Assembly (NCBI RefSeq): GCF_018687715.1
Contig: NC_056765.1
Coordinates: 18,786,394-18,850,393, forward strand
Source of the DNA: Carya illinoinensis
Taxonomy: Eukaryota; Streptophyta; Magnoliopsida; Fagales; Juglandaceae
DNA: 64,000 nt
Direction: 5' to 3'
Part shown: piece after piece, positions 14,401-26,570 of the stretch
Numbering within the stretch: position 1 is the first letter of the stretch
Layout of the letters: each line of letters starts with the position of its first letter
The notes under the pieces: model-generated
Databases searched by the model: none
The model's input: the letters and a program-made list of their open reading frames with translations, nothing else
Told to the model about the DNA's origin: nothing
Made by a program: the position numbers and the translations under genes

Positions 14401-14541
14401 AATGGGGGAACATGACGTGTGCAGTAGAGAAAGAAGAAGAAACTGATGGGGAAGGAGAGTACTAAAAGGGAAAGTTTATTTACCTAACGACGTTGTTTCT
14501 TCAAGTGCTTGGCATCTTCAAGGTTGGGCCTAGGTGTTACA
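11454..14541 (-). mobile_element. Solo or isolated LTR of about 3.1 kb, gypsy type (minus strand)
   Basis: The segment starts TGTAACGCCCC and ends GGTGTTACA. On the minus strand it begins TGTAACACCTAGGCCCAA and ends GGGGCGTTACA, the style of plant gypsy LTRs. It is homologous to the plus-strand LTR at 45,189-48,200: both share a stretch around TATTGAGTTATTGATAA, the TTTTCAGAT junction and GATCAAGAATA (here about 11,740-11,830 reversed). No internal region or matching target duplication was found (ACACA left, CCATG right), so this could be a solo LTR with an eroded flank or a truncated element. A MITE sits inside at about 13,285. Confidence 0.7.
13285..13495. mobile_element. MITE inserted in the 3.1-kb LTR
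   Basis: The left end, CCTTGTTTGGATAGTGAAC, matches the inverted right end GCTTGGATAGTGAGTTC, and both continue into TCATCTCATC and TGAGATAAG type motifs. The centre is AT-rich and non-coding. The length of about 210 bp and the GTTTGGATAGTGA terminus fit a widespread class of tree MITEs, though superfamily and target duplication are unclear. Confidence 0.65.
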
Positions 14542-14799
14542 CCATGGGGTTTAGTTTCTATATTTCTTGTCCTGTGGTTGTTATGCCTTCCACTTTTGGC
14601 TTACATGGTCTTTTTTCCCTTTCTTGGTTGTGTGTTCCACATTGTTGTGTAAATCAATTTTGCTATTGTAGGGCTTGAATACTAAACTCAATGGTGGTGT
14701 TACTTTATTCTCTCTATCAAGCAAAGAATTACCTGCAAAGTGAGTTGTTAGACTTGATCGACTCCTATTATGAGCAGGACATAGGAGATATCCTGTTGC

Positions 14800-15262
14800 A
14801 TGGGTGCTCGACTCAAGCGCACAATATGATTGGCCTAGAATGTAGGGGTTAACCCGTAGTGCAGGTCCCTTATGTGACGAATAGGTAAAGCTTTGTCTGC
14901 CCAACGAGGAGTTTAGCAATTACCCCGTGGCATGACTGCTTAACTCCAGTGCTACGTGCGACTAGCAGGGAATTCAAGAGTTACCTAATAGTGCAAGTGC
15001 TTGACTAAAACACTTAATGCGATTGGCGGAGAACTCAAGAATTACCCTATGGCATTAGTGCTCGACTCAAGCAATTAATACAATTGGTGGGAGACTCAAG
15101 AGTAACCTTGTAACACGAGTGCTTGACTCGAGCACTTATTGTGATTGGCAAGAAAATTGGGAGTTATCCTACAAAGTGAATACTTGACTTGAGTGCTTAA
15201 TGTGATTGACAATGAACTCGGGAGTTACCCCACCTTGCAAGTGCTTGACTCGAGTGCCTAAT
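14800..15262. repeat. Minisatellite with a period of about 61 bp
   Basis: The motif GTGCTTGACTCGAGCACTTA and variants recur at about 14,805, 14,936, 14,998, 15,058, 15,119, 15,180 and 15,241. Each is followed by TGATTGGC and later GAGTTACC. The spacing is near 61 bp over the last five units; earlier units are more diverged and partly expanded. No coding potential was seen. Confidence 0.85.
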
Positions 15263-15509
15263 GTTCGTTAATCGCCATGTTTTAAAAGAGACCATGTACA
15301 CCAAAATTATCAGTATTAACATACCATTACAAATGCAAAAGTCTTACTAGACATAATACTTATTCAAGAGTTCTAGATTCCATGGGTTTGGAAGCCTTTT
15401 CCCATTCATGTCATTTAGATTATATATTCCTATTCTCGGATCTCCTTTCGTTGTATTCTACCACCTTTCTTTGATACTTGGTGACTCTCATTTTTACTAA
15501 CTTCTTTCG

Positions 15510-15953
15510 TGTGATATCCTATATGATATAGATAAAGATATGTGATGTATAGAATCTCACATTACTTAAGAATGAAAAGTTTTTGTTCTTTATAATATTC
15601 TAATAAAACTCTAATTATATTATTAACTAGTCATTTTAAAATATAAACCATGTAATTTAGACCTTCCATTAGGGTGTTATAAATAGTATCATAACCTATC
15701 TCAATCAAAAATATAAGACTTAAATCGTGCTATCTATGATAAACTAGCCAGATGAGAATGTCAAAAATTTAAGATAATAGATTGTAATACCCCATATGAA
15801 AATGATAAGGATCGATGGTGTATGTAATCCCACTTTGCTAAAAAATGAAAAATTTTTACTCTTTACAATATTCTAATAGGATCCAATTATATTATTGACT
15901 AGTCCTTTTAGAGCATAAGTCCTGTGATTTAGACCTTCTATTGAGATGTTACA
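15510..15953 (+). mobile_element. TRIM-like miniature LTR retrotransposon
   Basis: Two direct repeats of about 171 bp, 15,510-15,681 and 15,783-15,953, are similar throughout. The first begins TGTGATATCC and ends GTTATA; the second begins TGTAATACCC and ends GTTACA. Only 101 bp lie between them. That interior starts with AATAGTATCATAACC, close to the TGGTATCAGAGC primer site for initiator tRNA. Total size (444 bp), LTR style and the primer-like site fit a terminal-repeat retrotransposon in miniature. The flanks (CTTTC and CTTTG) nearly match. Non-coding; mobilised, if ever, by another element's enzymes. Confidence 0.6.
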
Positions 15954-17584
15954 CTTTGCTCCTCCGACAAGTCCAAGTCTCCTTCTAAGTTCTTCTTGTT
16001 TGCTTCCTCACCAAGCACTTCACCAGTTCACCCAATGACTAGGTATATCAATCTCCATAGGAATCACTGTCTCGGTTCCGAACGCTAAGGCACAAGTCTC
16101 TTGGCCCAAGATCTCTTATGGCCGCCTAAACTTTCCTTGATAATGCAAAATGTCTTACTGGTTTCCTCGTATCTTCATCAGTACCAGGTGTTGGAACAAT
16201 TTTGAACAACCCTAGTAGCGTTCCCAGCCTCTAGTGAATGTTACCTATAGCCTCTGGTGTGCAAAACAGAATAAAGCATGATCAGATGATCCCAATAGTG
16301 GATATCTCCAATACCTAAGTCTGGGAATGATCAAAGGATATATATATATTATATTAGCTAAACCTAATTTCTAACACGTACCTGATTGGGTGTTCATAGA
16401 AATCAGAGTGTACTTCAAGAAAAAGGGCTCCGGTTAGAGTATAACACGAAGGGCTGGATGTCCTTACGCCGTAAGTAGCTCAATAGTCCCTTGATTTAGA
16501 TTTAAAAAGCTTGTGAGAAATTCTCACACGTTTATAGGACATACAATTTTTTAAGTGAATTAGAGAAAACTTTTTTAAAATCCTTCGGTTGACAAATCAG
16601 ACACATTTTCCCACGAATGATTTCATCATTATTTTCATTTTGGATAAGATTTCCAGTAATACAGTGATTGTTCGGTATATCAATATAGTTGGTTATAGCA
16701 AATTAAGCTCTCTATAGGCCTGTCCAATACCATAAGGAATGAGTTCTAAAACCAAAACACTGTACGTTTCTATATCCAATCAAAAGTATATTTAAACATG
16801 AAATGTTATAAATGCAAGGTAACATTGTGCACGACAGAGATACCTATAAACTGCAAATAGGATGTCAGAACATAACATAACAGAGAATAAATCATAGACT
16901 AACAGAAAAAAGGACTAGTGAGATTTATATCCTGTAATAAACTAACCTCCATCCTTAATTAATAAAAAAGTAATATTACGTATAGTCATTTTTATATATT
17001 TTCTATATACTTTATTGATATAATTAATTAGATTAATTCTTTTAATACATAACCAATTACATCACTAAAATACATGAAAAAACATATAAAAACAATTGCA
17101 TATAAAACTTTTATTAATGAAAATGATCATTCTATACATCAAAGGCAATCTACAATTTTGGAAACATGGAATATTGTTCCCATGAAGCATTAACGCCTGG
17201 CCTTCATTGCGCTATTTTTATTAATAAATTAAAATTAAATAATATGTCATTAAATTAAAGTTATAAAATGAAAAGTAGTCTATAATTAGTAGCAAGGGGA
17301 CTCATGCAGTTTTACCAATTCAAGCTATTGCCAAAACAAATTTATAAAACTTAACCTATTTACTTATTATTATTATTATTATTATTTATTTTTATTGCTA
17401 GACGCCAACATTTATTACTGAAAAAATGGTAGCAAAAGCCTAAAACTCCGTTTAATTATACAGATAGAATGAGATTAGATTTAAAAAAAAAATTAAATAA
17501 AATATTATTATAATATTAATATTAATATTATTTTAAGATTTTAAAAAATTAAATTATTTATTATATTTTATGTAAAAATTTATA
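15954..17584. other. Spacer, decayed repeats
   Basis: No gene recognised. The first part (15,960-16,200) may be a decayed retroelement piece; 16,200-16,900 shows nothing. A TAT/TTA microsatellite lies at about 17,364-17,388, and an AT-rich segment at 17,455-17,583 resembles the interior of MITEs seen elsewhere in the window. Confidence 0.4.
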
Positions 17585-18850
17585 AGAGCTCTGCTACAGG
17601 TACCCGCCGATGGGTACCTTTTGTGGAATCAGTGACGTGGCACGTCAGCAGATGCAGATAAGAACAACAGGCCTTTTACTCTTTTTTTCTTTTCGAAAAA
17701 TGATTGATGCAACCGCAAGCACAGATTCCTCCTTCCCAGTTCTTTCCCCACGAGACTTCGTCTGATGCTTCTTCAGTTTATCTAATCTTCTCCATCGATG
17801 ACATCTAAGGCTTCTCCAGTTCCTATTGTCTTCTCCGTCGACGATCCCCATCCCCCACGATTGTCAAAGACGACAAACAAAACAGCCCACGAAGCCCCAA
17901 ATCAAGGACAGCATCATCGTCCAAATACATCGAGGGTCCCCTTGTCGGGCCTCTCACCCTCTAATCCCCAAGTCAATCCTACACCCAATACCATTGATAA
18001 TGCTTACAGGTACAGTCCAAGAAGAAAAATCAGGATCATAACAAATAATGAAAAAAGCAACGTCTTCGATCCTCCAAATATACTATAATCTATCCAAAAG
18101 TAAATGATGAGCTTCTTCCTTTTTTTTTTTCGGTTTTGTTTGGCCTTTTTGCTGGTTTCAGCGTCGGCTAAAATTATTCAGAATTTGAAATGCACAAAGT
18201 CAAAGTGCTACGACCCAGATGAGCACTGATGACAGTCCAGAAGCTTTTGAACTTGAGTTTTCAAGTCATCGCTTGGGTTGTTGTCGAACTGCTTGTTCTG
18301 TTGCAGATGTCACTGCTTGCAGCAGCATCGACGCCTGGTTGGCTTCTCACTTAAAGTGCCCAGTTTTTCAGACCAACCTAGTTTCGGAACTCAGAGAAGA
18401 CCCAAGTGTCATTCTGCGTGAATCTAGCCTTCTTCTAGACCCGAAGGCGACGACGACGATGACCAATTTTCTTTGCTCTGTTTTTTTCGTTCTTATTGTT
18501 CGTAATGATGAAACTTTCCCTCCCTCTGAGCGTTTCCCTCCTCCTGAACGACGATCCTCTTTTTTTTTTTAATAAATTGTCTGAGGGAAATATTAGAAGA
18601 AGATGAAGCCGATTTTAGAAAATAGAAGAAGGAGATGAAATGGACGTTCAATCCGTGTTCTGTGCCCTAATCTCATCTGAAGGGGGAAGGAGAATCGATG
18701 AAGGAGAAATTCTGAAGGGGGAAAAGGCAACGAAGAAGGAGAATCGATGAAGGAAAACTGTTACTGCTACGCACCGTTTCATTCATTTGTATCCACGTGG
18801 AGCCGTGTACGCGGGGTGTCCCCTTCAGCGTGTGCAAATAGCATTTTTCT
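17585..18850. other. GC-richer block with terminal-inverted-repeat-like ends, possibly a Pack-MULE-type element
   Basis: The left end, GAGCTCTGCTACAGGTACC, and the inverted right end, AATGCTATTTGCACACGC, share a GCT-T-C pattern followed by GATGGGTACC and GAAGGGGACACC. The left end includes the hairpin GGTACCC-6 nt-GGGTACC (17,599-17,618). The interior is richer in G and C than its surroundings and has short open frames on both strands (17,798-18,088; 18,219-18,572), none recognised. Non-autonomous elements that carry host gene pieces look like this, but no target duplication was found. Confidence 0.3.
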
Positions 18851-18902
18851 ACTTTCTATACCATTATAGGCTCTTCTCTACAAAAATAAATAAGCTGAAG
18901 AA

Positions 18903-19338
18903 TGGCTAATGAAATTCTTGCAGCAGGTGATTCGATGTCTTTATGGGACAACTTAGTTCTTGAGGTCAAGATATTACAAGAAAAATAGATTTTTATGATT
19001 AAAATCTTATAATTACAGTGACTATTTTTTACTAAATACGTTTTCTTCAAAAAGTCTTTTATTATTATAAAATTTTGATCGTAAAAATTCATTTTCCTTA
19101 GTGTGAGAATATGATAAAGTTGATACCAAAATATTTAATTCAACGTAAGGGATGGATGGCCAATGAAGCGGCTCATATTTTAGCAAATTATGTCTAGCAT
19201 CTAGATGGCTAATGAAGCAGTTTAATGAAATTCTTTTTCCGAGTATATCTCACAAATTATTTGATCTGAATTGTAAGTGGAGTTGGCTTTGAATAAAAGA
19301 AGTATCTCTTTATCAATAATAATAATAATAATAATAAT
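18903..19338 (+). mobile_element. 5'-truncated LINE with 14-bp target duplication
   Basis: AATAAGCTGAAGAA (18,889-18,902) and AATAAGCTAAAGAA (19,339-19,352) flank the insert, as expected of a LINE target duplication. The insert ends in an AAT microsatellite, a typical plant L1 tail. Just before it, GWMANEAAHILANYV followed by a stop is the C-terminal RNase H motif of a LINE. Only about 300 bp of LINE remain, interrupted by a MITE (18,972-19,103). Confidence 0.8.
18972..19103. mobile_element. CACTA-type MITE nested in the LINE fragment
   Basis: The left end, TATTACAAGAAAAATAG, and the inverted right end, CACTAAGGAAAATGAA, extend into a longer inverted repeat: GATTTTTATGATTAAAATCT against GAATTTTTACGATCAAAATT. 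The size is 132 bp. The right terminus is exact CACTA and the left is two changes away (CACTACAAG). The flanks AGA and TGA are a near 3-bp duplication. Confidence 0.7.
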
Positions 19339-20947
19339 AATAAGCTAAAGAAATCGTCAAATCGGCATTTTGAAGGAGCAGGAGGGGATATATTTTGAAT
19401 CACTGTGATAATCAAGCCTAGGTTCCTTTTTATGTTGGAATAATTTCCAACTTTTCTTCCTAACTTGAGAAGATCTAGAAGAAGCTACTAGGTAATTGTG
19501 GGCATTTATATGCCCAAGTGCAAAAGAGATACAGTCAGTGCTGGTACATATATAGCAGTTTCACCAAGGATTTCCTCCACAGCATGCACCTGTGTCTGAT
19601 CATATTTTCGCCAAGCATCATTAGAAGGAACTACGATGATCTATATCTCTTTTCCAAGAACTTTCACCGGATGCATAAGTTTTCTATATCGATGTGCCCT
19701 ATAAACATTGCGAAAGTACTCGGAATTAGGCCGATCAGTAATCGAGGTTACCCAGAATGATTTTACTTACCCTAAGAATTCCCAAAAGAAGGCTGTGAAG
19801 AACTTTATTACCTGCCCTTATTGCTATTCTGAGAGAATTAACAAGATATATACGTAAGGTAAGTTTCTGATCAAAAGCTATATCGATCTTTGTATAGCTA
19901 GCTGTTCTCTATAAATCGATACAGCCTATTAAAAGCCCGAACTATGATGATCAAATGATTTTACATAGCCCATAGAATTAACTATTCTAGCTCCCAAGCT
20001 AAGAGATAAGAGGGAGTTTGGATGCTTAATTACTTTCATGTAGCTTTGTTTAGCGAGAGAGAGAGAGAGGGATTGTTACCTTCTAGAAGCCTATTTGTGA
20101 GAGTCTCACATATCTTGATGGATCTTAGGTCAAAACAACGAACAGAACTTTTTGAGTCACAAAAACAAACATAAATATCGTGAGAGATCATTTCATAACC
20201 CTCAAAAGCCTTGTCGTCTGATGAAGTCTTTATCTCCTTGGCAGATCCCTTCATGCATATGCTTCTTTGGTTCAAACTTCAAACAACTCTTCATGATAGC
20301 CCTTTTGGAAGGAAAAAAATAGTAAGAGACAATTAGAAGCTGGTCAGTCTTCAAAAACCTACTTACTGGGATCCCTTTAAGGGAGCCAAGATGGCATTCA
20401 CCTGCAACTGCATCTGCACCTGTTAATCAGCTCATCTCCCCATGTATATAGCTTTTGCCATGCTTTTTTAAAGCTCGCTTGCTTTTTGAAATTTTTATGC
20501 ACGAGAGAGAGAGAGAGAGTGAAAGTGCAGGTGCAGGTGCAAATGCAGATAAAGGCAACATGTTGGCATAATCCTGTCACAGGTCCCAAGTCCCACAAGC
20601 TAGCATTGGTGATACTCCCTCAGTGGCAGGAGGATTTATAGAAACTAGAGTGGTAGGCTGGTCACTGGTAGTGTTAAGAGGGTAGCGAGTCCAGAGACTC
20701 TCGATCGGGCTTGGATCATCTGCGTAGGCCGCACATATCCCCGTATTTCAAATGACACAAAAGTGAAAAAAAAAAAAAAAAAAGCATTAAAAAAGGAAAA
20801 AAAGCATTAAGTGGTTTTCTGTCGAGCTCAGATTTTCGGTGATGCTGTTATTGCTCGATAAGGATTTGACGACGACTGTTGCCTATCTTCACTGTCAAAA
20901 GTACATTCGTATCCTGTTTCATGGCCACAAACCAGCGGGCCCTGGAT

Positions 20948-21058
20948 CACGTGATGGACAGCCACAAAACACGTGGGATTTGATGTCTCCACTAATGGAA
21001 GAGTGCCACTTGTCTCAAATATGACAATCCCACCTGAAATGGACCGTGCGTCCACGTG
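20948..21058. promoter_or_regulatory. Cluster of three G-box (CACGTG) motifs
   Basis: CACGTG occurs at 20,948-20,953, 20,970-20,975 and 21,053-21,058; two are in the stronger CACGTGG context. G-boxes bind bZIP and bHLH factors in plant promoters. No transcription unit can be attached, so the regulatory meaning is open. Confidence 0.35.
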
Positions 21059-21259
21059 GTGTAGTCTCCGTGTAGGTGAGATGGGAAAGGGTATGGGAAT
21101 TGGATTTGCATGGGTTTTGAAATTGAAAATTGCATAAAGGAGGAATATAATCTTGAAATGTAAAGCATTTAACAATTATCTCCAGCAGTCTGATGGTCGG
21201 GTAGGTACAACAAAATAGTCTGGCAGTGGGACCTCAAGTTAGCCCGAAACAGGAGTAGA

Positions 21260-21500
21260 GTTGCATGAGTATTGATACGGTTACTGTCTATTATTACTCA
21301 TTTACTATTTAAGTGGAATTTAAATTTTTTTATTTTTTTAAGTATTTTCTTAACATCCATTATTATTAAAAAAATTTTAAAAATATATAATTTTATTAAT
21401 ACTTACTTTCTTAATTATTAAATAAAATTAAAAAATTAAAAAAAATAAAATTAAAAAAAAGTAATAGATGATTAGTAGTAGAATAGTAACTCTATCATTT
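21260..21500. mobile_element. AT-rich MITE-like palindrome
   Basis: GGTTACTGTCTATTATTACT at the left resembles the reverse complement of the right end (GAGTTACTATTCTACTACTA). The centre is long A and T runs. Size and AT content fit a MITE; the superfamily and target duplication are not resolved. Confidence 0.45.
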
Positions 21501-22032
21501 TCTAGCATTAAAAATATGGTTCAAAAATATGAATATTTGATTTCGACTTAAAAGGCTGTGTTTGGCTACGTATAAATATAAAGTTACTTATTAATCGGTA
21601 TATTAATATTGATTTTTTTATATTTAATATTTAAATTAATATTATTTTTAATAAAATCTATTTTTTAACCAATAATATTAGATTGATGTACATATTAATA
21701 CGCAGTTATATTTACAACTAGATTTTTTCGTATTTGGGTGTTGAAAATACTTTAATACTTCTCATCATACTTCACTACTATTAATTATTTCATTATTACT
21801 TTTCAGCTACTTTTTAATACTATTCATGACTTTTTACTACTATTTAATATTCTATTGTTACTTTTCACTTATTTTTTCACTATTATTTACAACATACTTT
21901 AACACTTTTCAATACACAAACCCCCCCTAAATCTAATATCTTATTATTGGAGTTGTTGTCTGACCGACTTTATTTTGACTCCGATATATCAATTCTGAAT
22001 TTGAGTTTGACCTCCGACTCTTACTTCAACAT

Positions 22033-22444
22033 TGCTAAATAAGATTAATTCGAATTATTTTAAGGAGTAAAATTTTCAATAGACCGGATCTCTGTTCATC
22101 TTATAGTTCACGTCACTTTATTGTTTGCACTTCTACGTCATTTGAAATGCTATTAGAGTCTCTTAGAAAATTCAACGTTTCAAAATCAAAAGATCTATAT
22201 AGTTTCTCTAAGAAAATGAAGAGAGGGAGGAGAGTTCTTATCTTTTTCTAGACTTTTTCACACACACAAAATTAATGTACATACTATTATTTAAAGAGTT
22301 TTCACACCTAGAATTTAATTAACTTCTCTAAATATGTGGAAGTTAAATTACCTCCCTAGAGTAGTGATAGTGGAGGAGAGTCAATAAATAACATCTCTAT
22401 CCATGTGGACACAACTTGGTCATGGGATTTACCCATTATCAACA
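22033..22444 (-). repeat. 3' LTR of the split copia element (minus strand)
   Basis: This 412-bp LTR reads TGTTGATAATGGG to CTTAGCA on the minus strand and is flanked by AACAT. The adjacent interior (22,445-22,457) is a purine tract on the minus strand. Confidence 0.8.
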
Positions 22445-22660
22445 TCTCTCACTTGTCCATAATGGGTGCTATGTCCATTAACAATTTCTTTATGTTCTCT
22501 CAATCAATAATCTCTCATACAAAACATGAAGCGTGAGATTTGATGAGAAGATAAAAGGTAGGAGTACTATATTAAGTCACCATCATATTAACATAGTATA
22601 TCACTCATTATATCGCGTCTATGCCCCAGATTATTTAATTTCACTACATCAAGTGTCCTT

Positions 22661-25600
22661 TGTGACACCCCCAAATTTCCGTTTGGGATTGGACGAACAT
22701 TTGAAGCGTTGAGACATGCAACACAAGGTTACCTGCCCTCGTTCATGACATATAAGATGCAATATTCCTAACATGCATCTAACGTTATGCAATATTCACA
22801 GCGGATAAATTTTTCTTTAGCAATACTATGCACCAAATTGAAAATATCTCAAATGCTTCAAACATACTTCATCTATAAAGACTCATTGAACAACTAAGAT
22901 CATAACAATAGTCCAAAATGCTTATGATCCAAAAAGTACTGGAGATGCAACTCCATCGTACAAGTAGTAATTTATGTTAACTACTATATTAACATTGACG
23001 TCGTATCGTCGTTCAGTCAACTGTGTCTAGTTGGTCAGTTCCTGATTCTCCTTCAGGTTCTATAACAAGATCTACCATTCGGGAGGAATGGTAGTTGGGA
23101 CTACCACAGTGAGATTTGATTACAAATCTCAGTAAATTAATAACAACTTCCACACAGGCGAATGATGCATAGATGACAGTAAAAGCATGAATGTATAATT
23201 AAATTCATAAGTAATTAAAGCATAACTTGATGTACAACATAGCATAATTGACATAATTTAAATTGAAACATGAACTGAACATGACTTGACATGAACTTGA
23301 TCTGAAACTTGTCTTAACATGAACTTGTTCTGAAACTTGACTTAACATGAAAAATACATACTCCACAGTTGTTGTGACCCCATGTACATAGTATAATTGA
23401 CATAACTTAAATTGAAACGTAAACTGAACTTGACTTGACATGAACTTGATCTGAAACTTGACTTATCATGAACTTGTTCTGAAACTTGACTTAACATGAA
23501 AAATACATACTCCACAGTTGTTGTGGCCCCATGTATTTTACACATCGCAATGCAGTTAAATATATACTCCACAGTCGTTGTGACCCCATGTATTCTACGT
23601 GTAAATACATACTCTACAGTTGTTGTGGCCCCATGTATTCTACACGTCACAATGCAGTTAAATACATACTCCACAGTTGTTGTGGCCTCATGTATTCTAC
23701 GCGTCACAATGCAGTTAAATACATACTCCACAATTGTTGTGGCTCCATGTATTCTACGTGTCACAATTGTTGTGTCTCACGTAGTGTATGCGTCACAATT
23801 GCTATGACCCCATACTTCGTGTGCCACAGTTGTTGTGGACCCCACGAAACTGAATGTAACTCAAGATGAAACGTGACTGGAATACGAAAAGACTGAAGCC
23901 CTGACGTAACATAACGTGACTTGAACATAACTTGAAATACATTACCAACTTGAGATAGAAACATTTTGTAACATGGCATAACATATAATAGACAACCTAT
24001 TTAATATGATATACTTGCAACAGTGAATATTACATGACTTGACATATATGTAATAGATGTCATACTTAGCATGATGTACTTGTAATGTACAGTAATACAT
24101 GACAGAATATATTATGTAACAGATAAAAACTGATGACAGAATAAATTCTGTATAACAGACAATTACATGATGACTTGGCATGGCATGACATATATGATAA
24201 CACACATACTTACACTGCAGTTCCTTTACTTAGCACACATACAAAGTAAATTGCTAGTAAGTTAAAAGCTAACTTACCTCGATCTTCTCATTTCTTATAA
24301 AACCTCAAGGGCGATCACGAGAAACTCTAATTAGTGATTCTAAAAGTTAGCACTAAATCACTAATAATTTGAAATATGTAAAATACTAACTTAAAGAGTA
24401 AAATTTCCGTTTTACTCTCTACATGTAGGAAAATGACCGTTTTACCCATAACTTAAGGATTTTGCATACAAATTCCAAAAGTCACTAAAATTTATATGTT
24501 TCATGTAAATTTTATCCTCAACTCAAATATCAATTTAGAAAAATTTAAAACTAATCACCACTATAGAAACCCTATAGGGCCGAAATTCCCATATGCTATT
24601 TCCATTGATTTTTGTTTCTAACTTGTTTTGATTAACCTTTTGATCTATGACTTATAAAGATGTGATATTCAAACCAAACCATTACATGGTTTAAAAAGAT
24701 GTCTTAAAATATATATAAGTTTCTAATTCAAGATCACATGGTTAAACATTAACCAAAACATAAATTGAGCCAATAACATCCACACTTTGGCCTATCCGAA
24801 TATCTCTTTGCATAAAATTTCATATCTTTAAAAATAACATCAAATATGTTTAAAATAATAATATACCATGTATATAAGATGCTTAGGATCCTCCAATAAA
24901 ATTATCAAAGTCATTGGAATAGGTTTAGACCACCAAAGAGTTAAACTTTCTCAAAACAGAAACTGTTTTTCCTCTTCCAGTTTCTAAGTTTCTAAATCTA
25001 AGAAAATCTTTCATCAAAACCTTTAATCATGCAAACATCCTCAACCAATAATCATATACACATGTTAAAAATACTCCATAAAACTTTTGGACCAATATCT
25101 ATCCATTAGCTTGGTCAAAAACTCAAAACTATAACATATTCTTCAGTTTATCTCTCAGAATGACCTTTCTATAGTTTATACAATATTTGACTGACGAAAT
25201 GATCTTCAAATGGGATAAATAAAATATCCACGTAAACTAGAATAAAAAAAGAACAACGTATATGAAGGAGATTTTATGATAAAACACTTACAAAAGCTTC
25301 TCAATGACTGTGCAAAAGAACTCCTAAAAGCTGTCCGAGAGAGAGTGTTTGGTATTCTTTTAATGGAAATTGTAAATGAAGATAATTTCGTGGGGGGTGG
25401 CTGGAGATACTTATGGATGAGATATGGAAGAGATGAGGCTGGAGTGAGAGTTGAGTGTAGGTCTCTCTTACCTAGAGTGAGAGTTAAGTATAGGACTCTC
25501 TTACCAGATAATATCTACAAAAATCATCTCAAGATATTTTTTACCCAATAATATCCACGAAATTAGCTTAAGATATTTTTATCTAATAATATCCACAAAA

Positions 25601-25920
25601 TTAACTTAAGATATTTTTATCCAATAATATCCACAATTTTGAATCGACATTTCGTCCGAAAATATGAAAAAGTGTTATTGTGCCATAAGACCTTAAATGA
25701 TCCTCCGAGTCTTATGGCACAAATCATAATACATTTTGACACTTTTAACTATCTCCAATAATCAAAAACACACTTCTGATACCATAGTAAATAATGACAC
25801 TAACTATATAGTTAGACTAAAACCTATACGATTAATGGATTCTTGAAAACTTATGAAGTCTTCACGAGGTTCCTAAAGCTGATAGAAATTTTACAATTGA
25901 ATTTCTACCGGGCTGTTACA
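22661..25920 (-). repeat. 3' LTR (LTR A) of the non-autonomous gypsy element
   Basis: This 3,260-bp LTR begins TGTAACAGCCCGG and ends GGGGGTGTCACA on the minus strand. It is about 160 bp longer than LTR B, partly because its minisatellite (23,340-23,830) has more units. Confidence 0.9.
23340..23830. repeat. Minisatellite in LTR A with hairpin-forming units
   Basis: The core ACTCCACAGTTGTTGTGG, often followed by CCCCATGTATT, recurs about eight times with spacing of 40-60 bp, or longer where GAACTTG-type repeats intervene. Within each core, CCACA and TGTGG are inverted around GTTGT, so every unit can form a small hairpin. The block gives spurious open frames on both strands. Confidence 0.85.
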
Positions 25921-25930
25921 ATCTCCCCTT
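25921..25930 (-). other. Polypurine tract of the non-autonomous gypsy element
   Basis: On the minus strand AAGGGGAGAT abuts the 3' LTR. Upstream of it is GATTTCGAGGACGAAAT, the same motif that precedes the purine tracts at 39,888 and 57,211. Confidence 0.75.
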
Positions 25931-26462
25931 CTAAAAAAAAGATTTCGTCCTCGAAATCGAAGTAGGTAAGAAATAATAAGTTAAGGAATAGGTATTGCTT
26001 ACCAACCTATTGTCTATTCCGTATATATCTACCTTTGAGATTATGTCATTTTTTTTTTAACTCTCTTACTTTAACCAACAATTATATTATACTTCTTTCC
26101 AAGGTTGGCCAAGTTGTATTGACATACTCTCTAAACCTAAACTTCAAGTAAATAAGCTTCCGAAACTCTGCCTTAGAAAAACATAGGCAGTATTCTTTAA
26201 GTGTTCTTGTAAATACCATAGTTAGTAGAGAATTCATCAAAAATTAAGCCGTTAACTTTTAACAAAAGCGGTGGCCCTCTGTTTTAGACCAGACAACTCT
26301 GATCCGCATGATTTTTATAGGTCTTCTGTAGCTGTCAGGCGCCGCATAGCTATGACACTACTTGCTCTTTTGTAGTTATCAGGCGTCGCAGCTATGATAC
26401 TACATTGCTCTTGTCTCTTGTAGAGAAATGCTTCACGAGAGATGATTCGTCATAATTTTCTC

Positions 26463-26469
26463 TATAAAA
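26463..26469 (+). promoter_or_regulatory. TATA box of cassette copy 2
   Basis: TATAAAA in TTTTCTCTATAAAAGAAT lies 102 bp upstream of the ORF start, with the same context and near-equal spacing as copy 1. Confidence 0.5.
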
Positions 26470-26570
26470 GAATTATTCAGTTCATCTTCTTTCGCATCTC
26501 ATCTTCTTCACTTTTATGATATTAGTCTACATTCTTACTCTGCAATCTCTTTCTGCTTTCTCACTTTGCA

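Larger units (their letters stand above)
19353..22027. other. Least repeat-dense stretch; possible promoter-like DNA, no gene recognised
   Basis: Short GA/CT microsatellites occur at about 20,052-20,070 and 20,504-20,519, and an A-run at about 20,765-20,783. Open frames are under 116 codons and none resembles a known protein. AT-rich palindromic segments between 21,260 and 21,930 look like MITEs. Three G-boxes are annotated separately. Confidence 0.4.

Noticed and set aside
11449..14546. Target duplication for the minus-strand 3.1-kb LTR
   Set aside because: The flanks ACACA and CCATG do not match, so a clean solo-LTR claim is not made.
18219..18572. 117-aa frame in the TIR-like block
   Set aside because: No recognised domain; the C-terminal part is a T-rich tract.
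23342..23869. Repetitive frames in LTR A on both strands
   Set aside because: The minisatellite period creates open frames in several phases at once; there is no codon signature.
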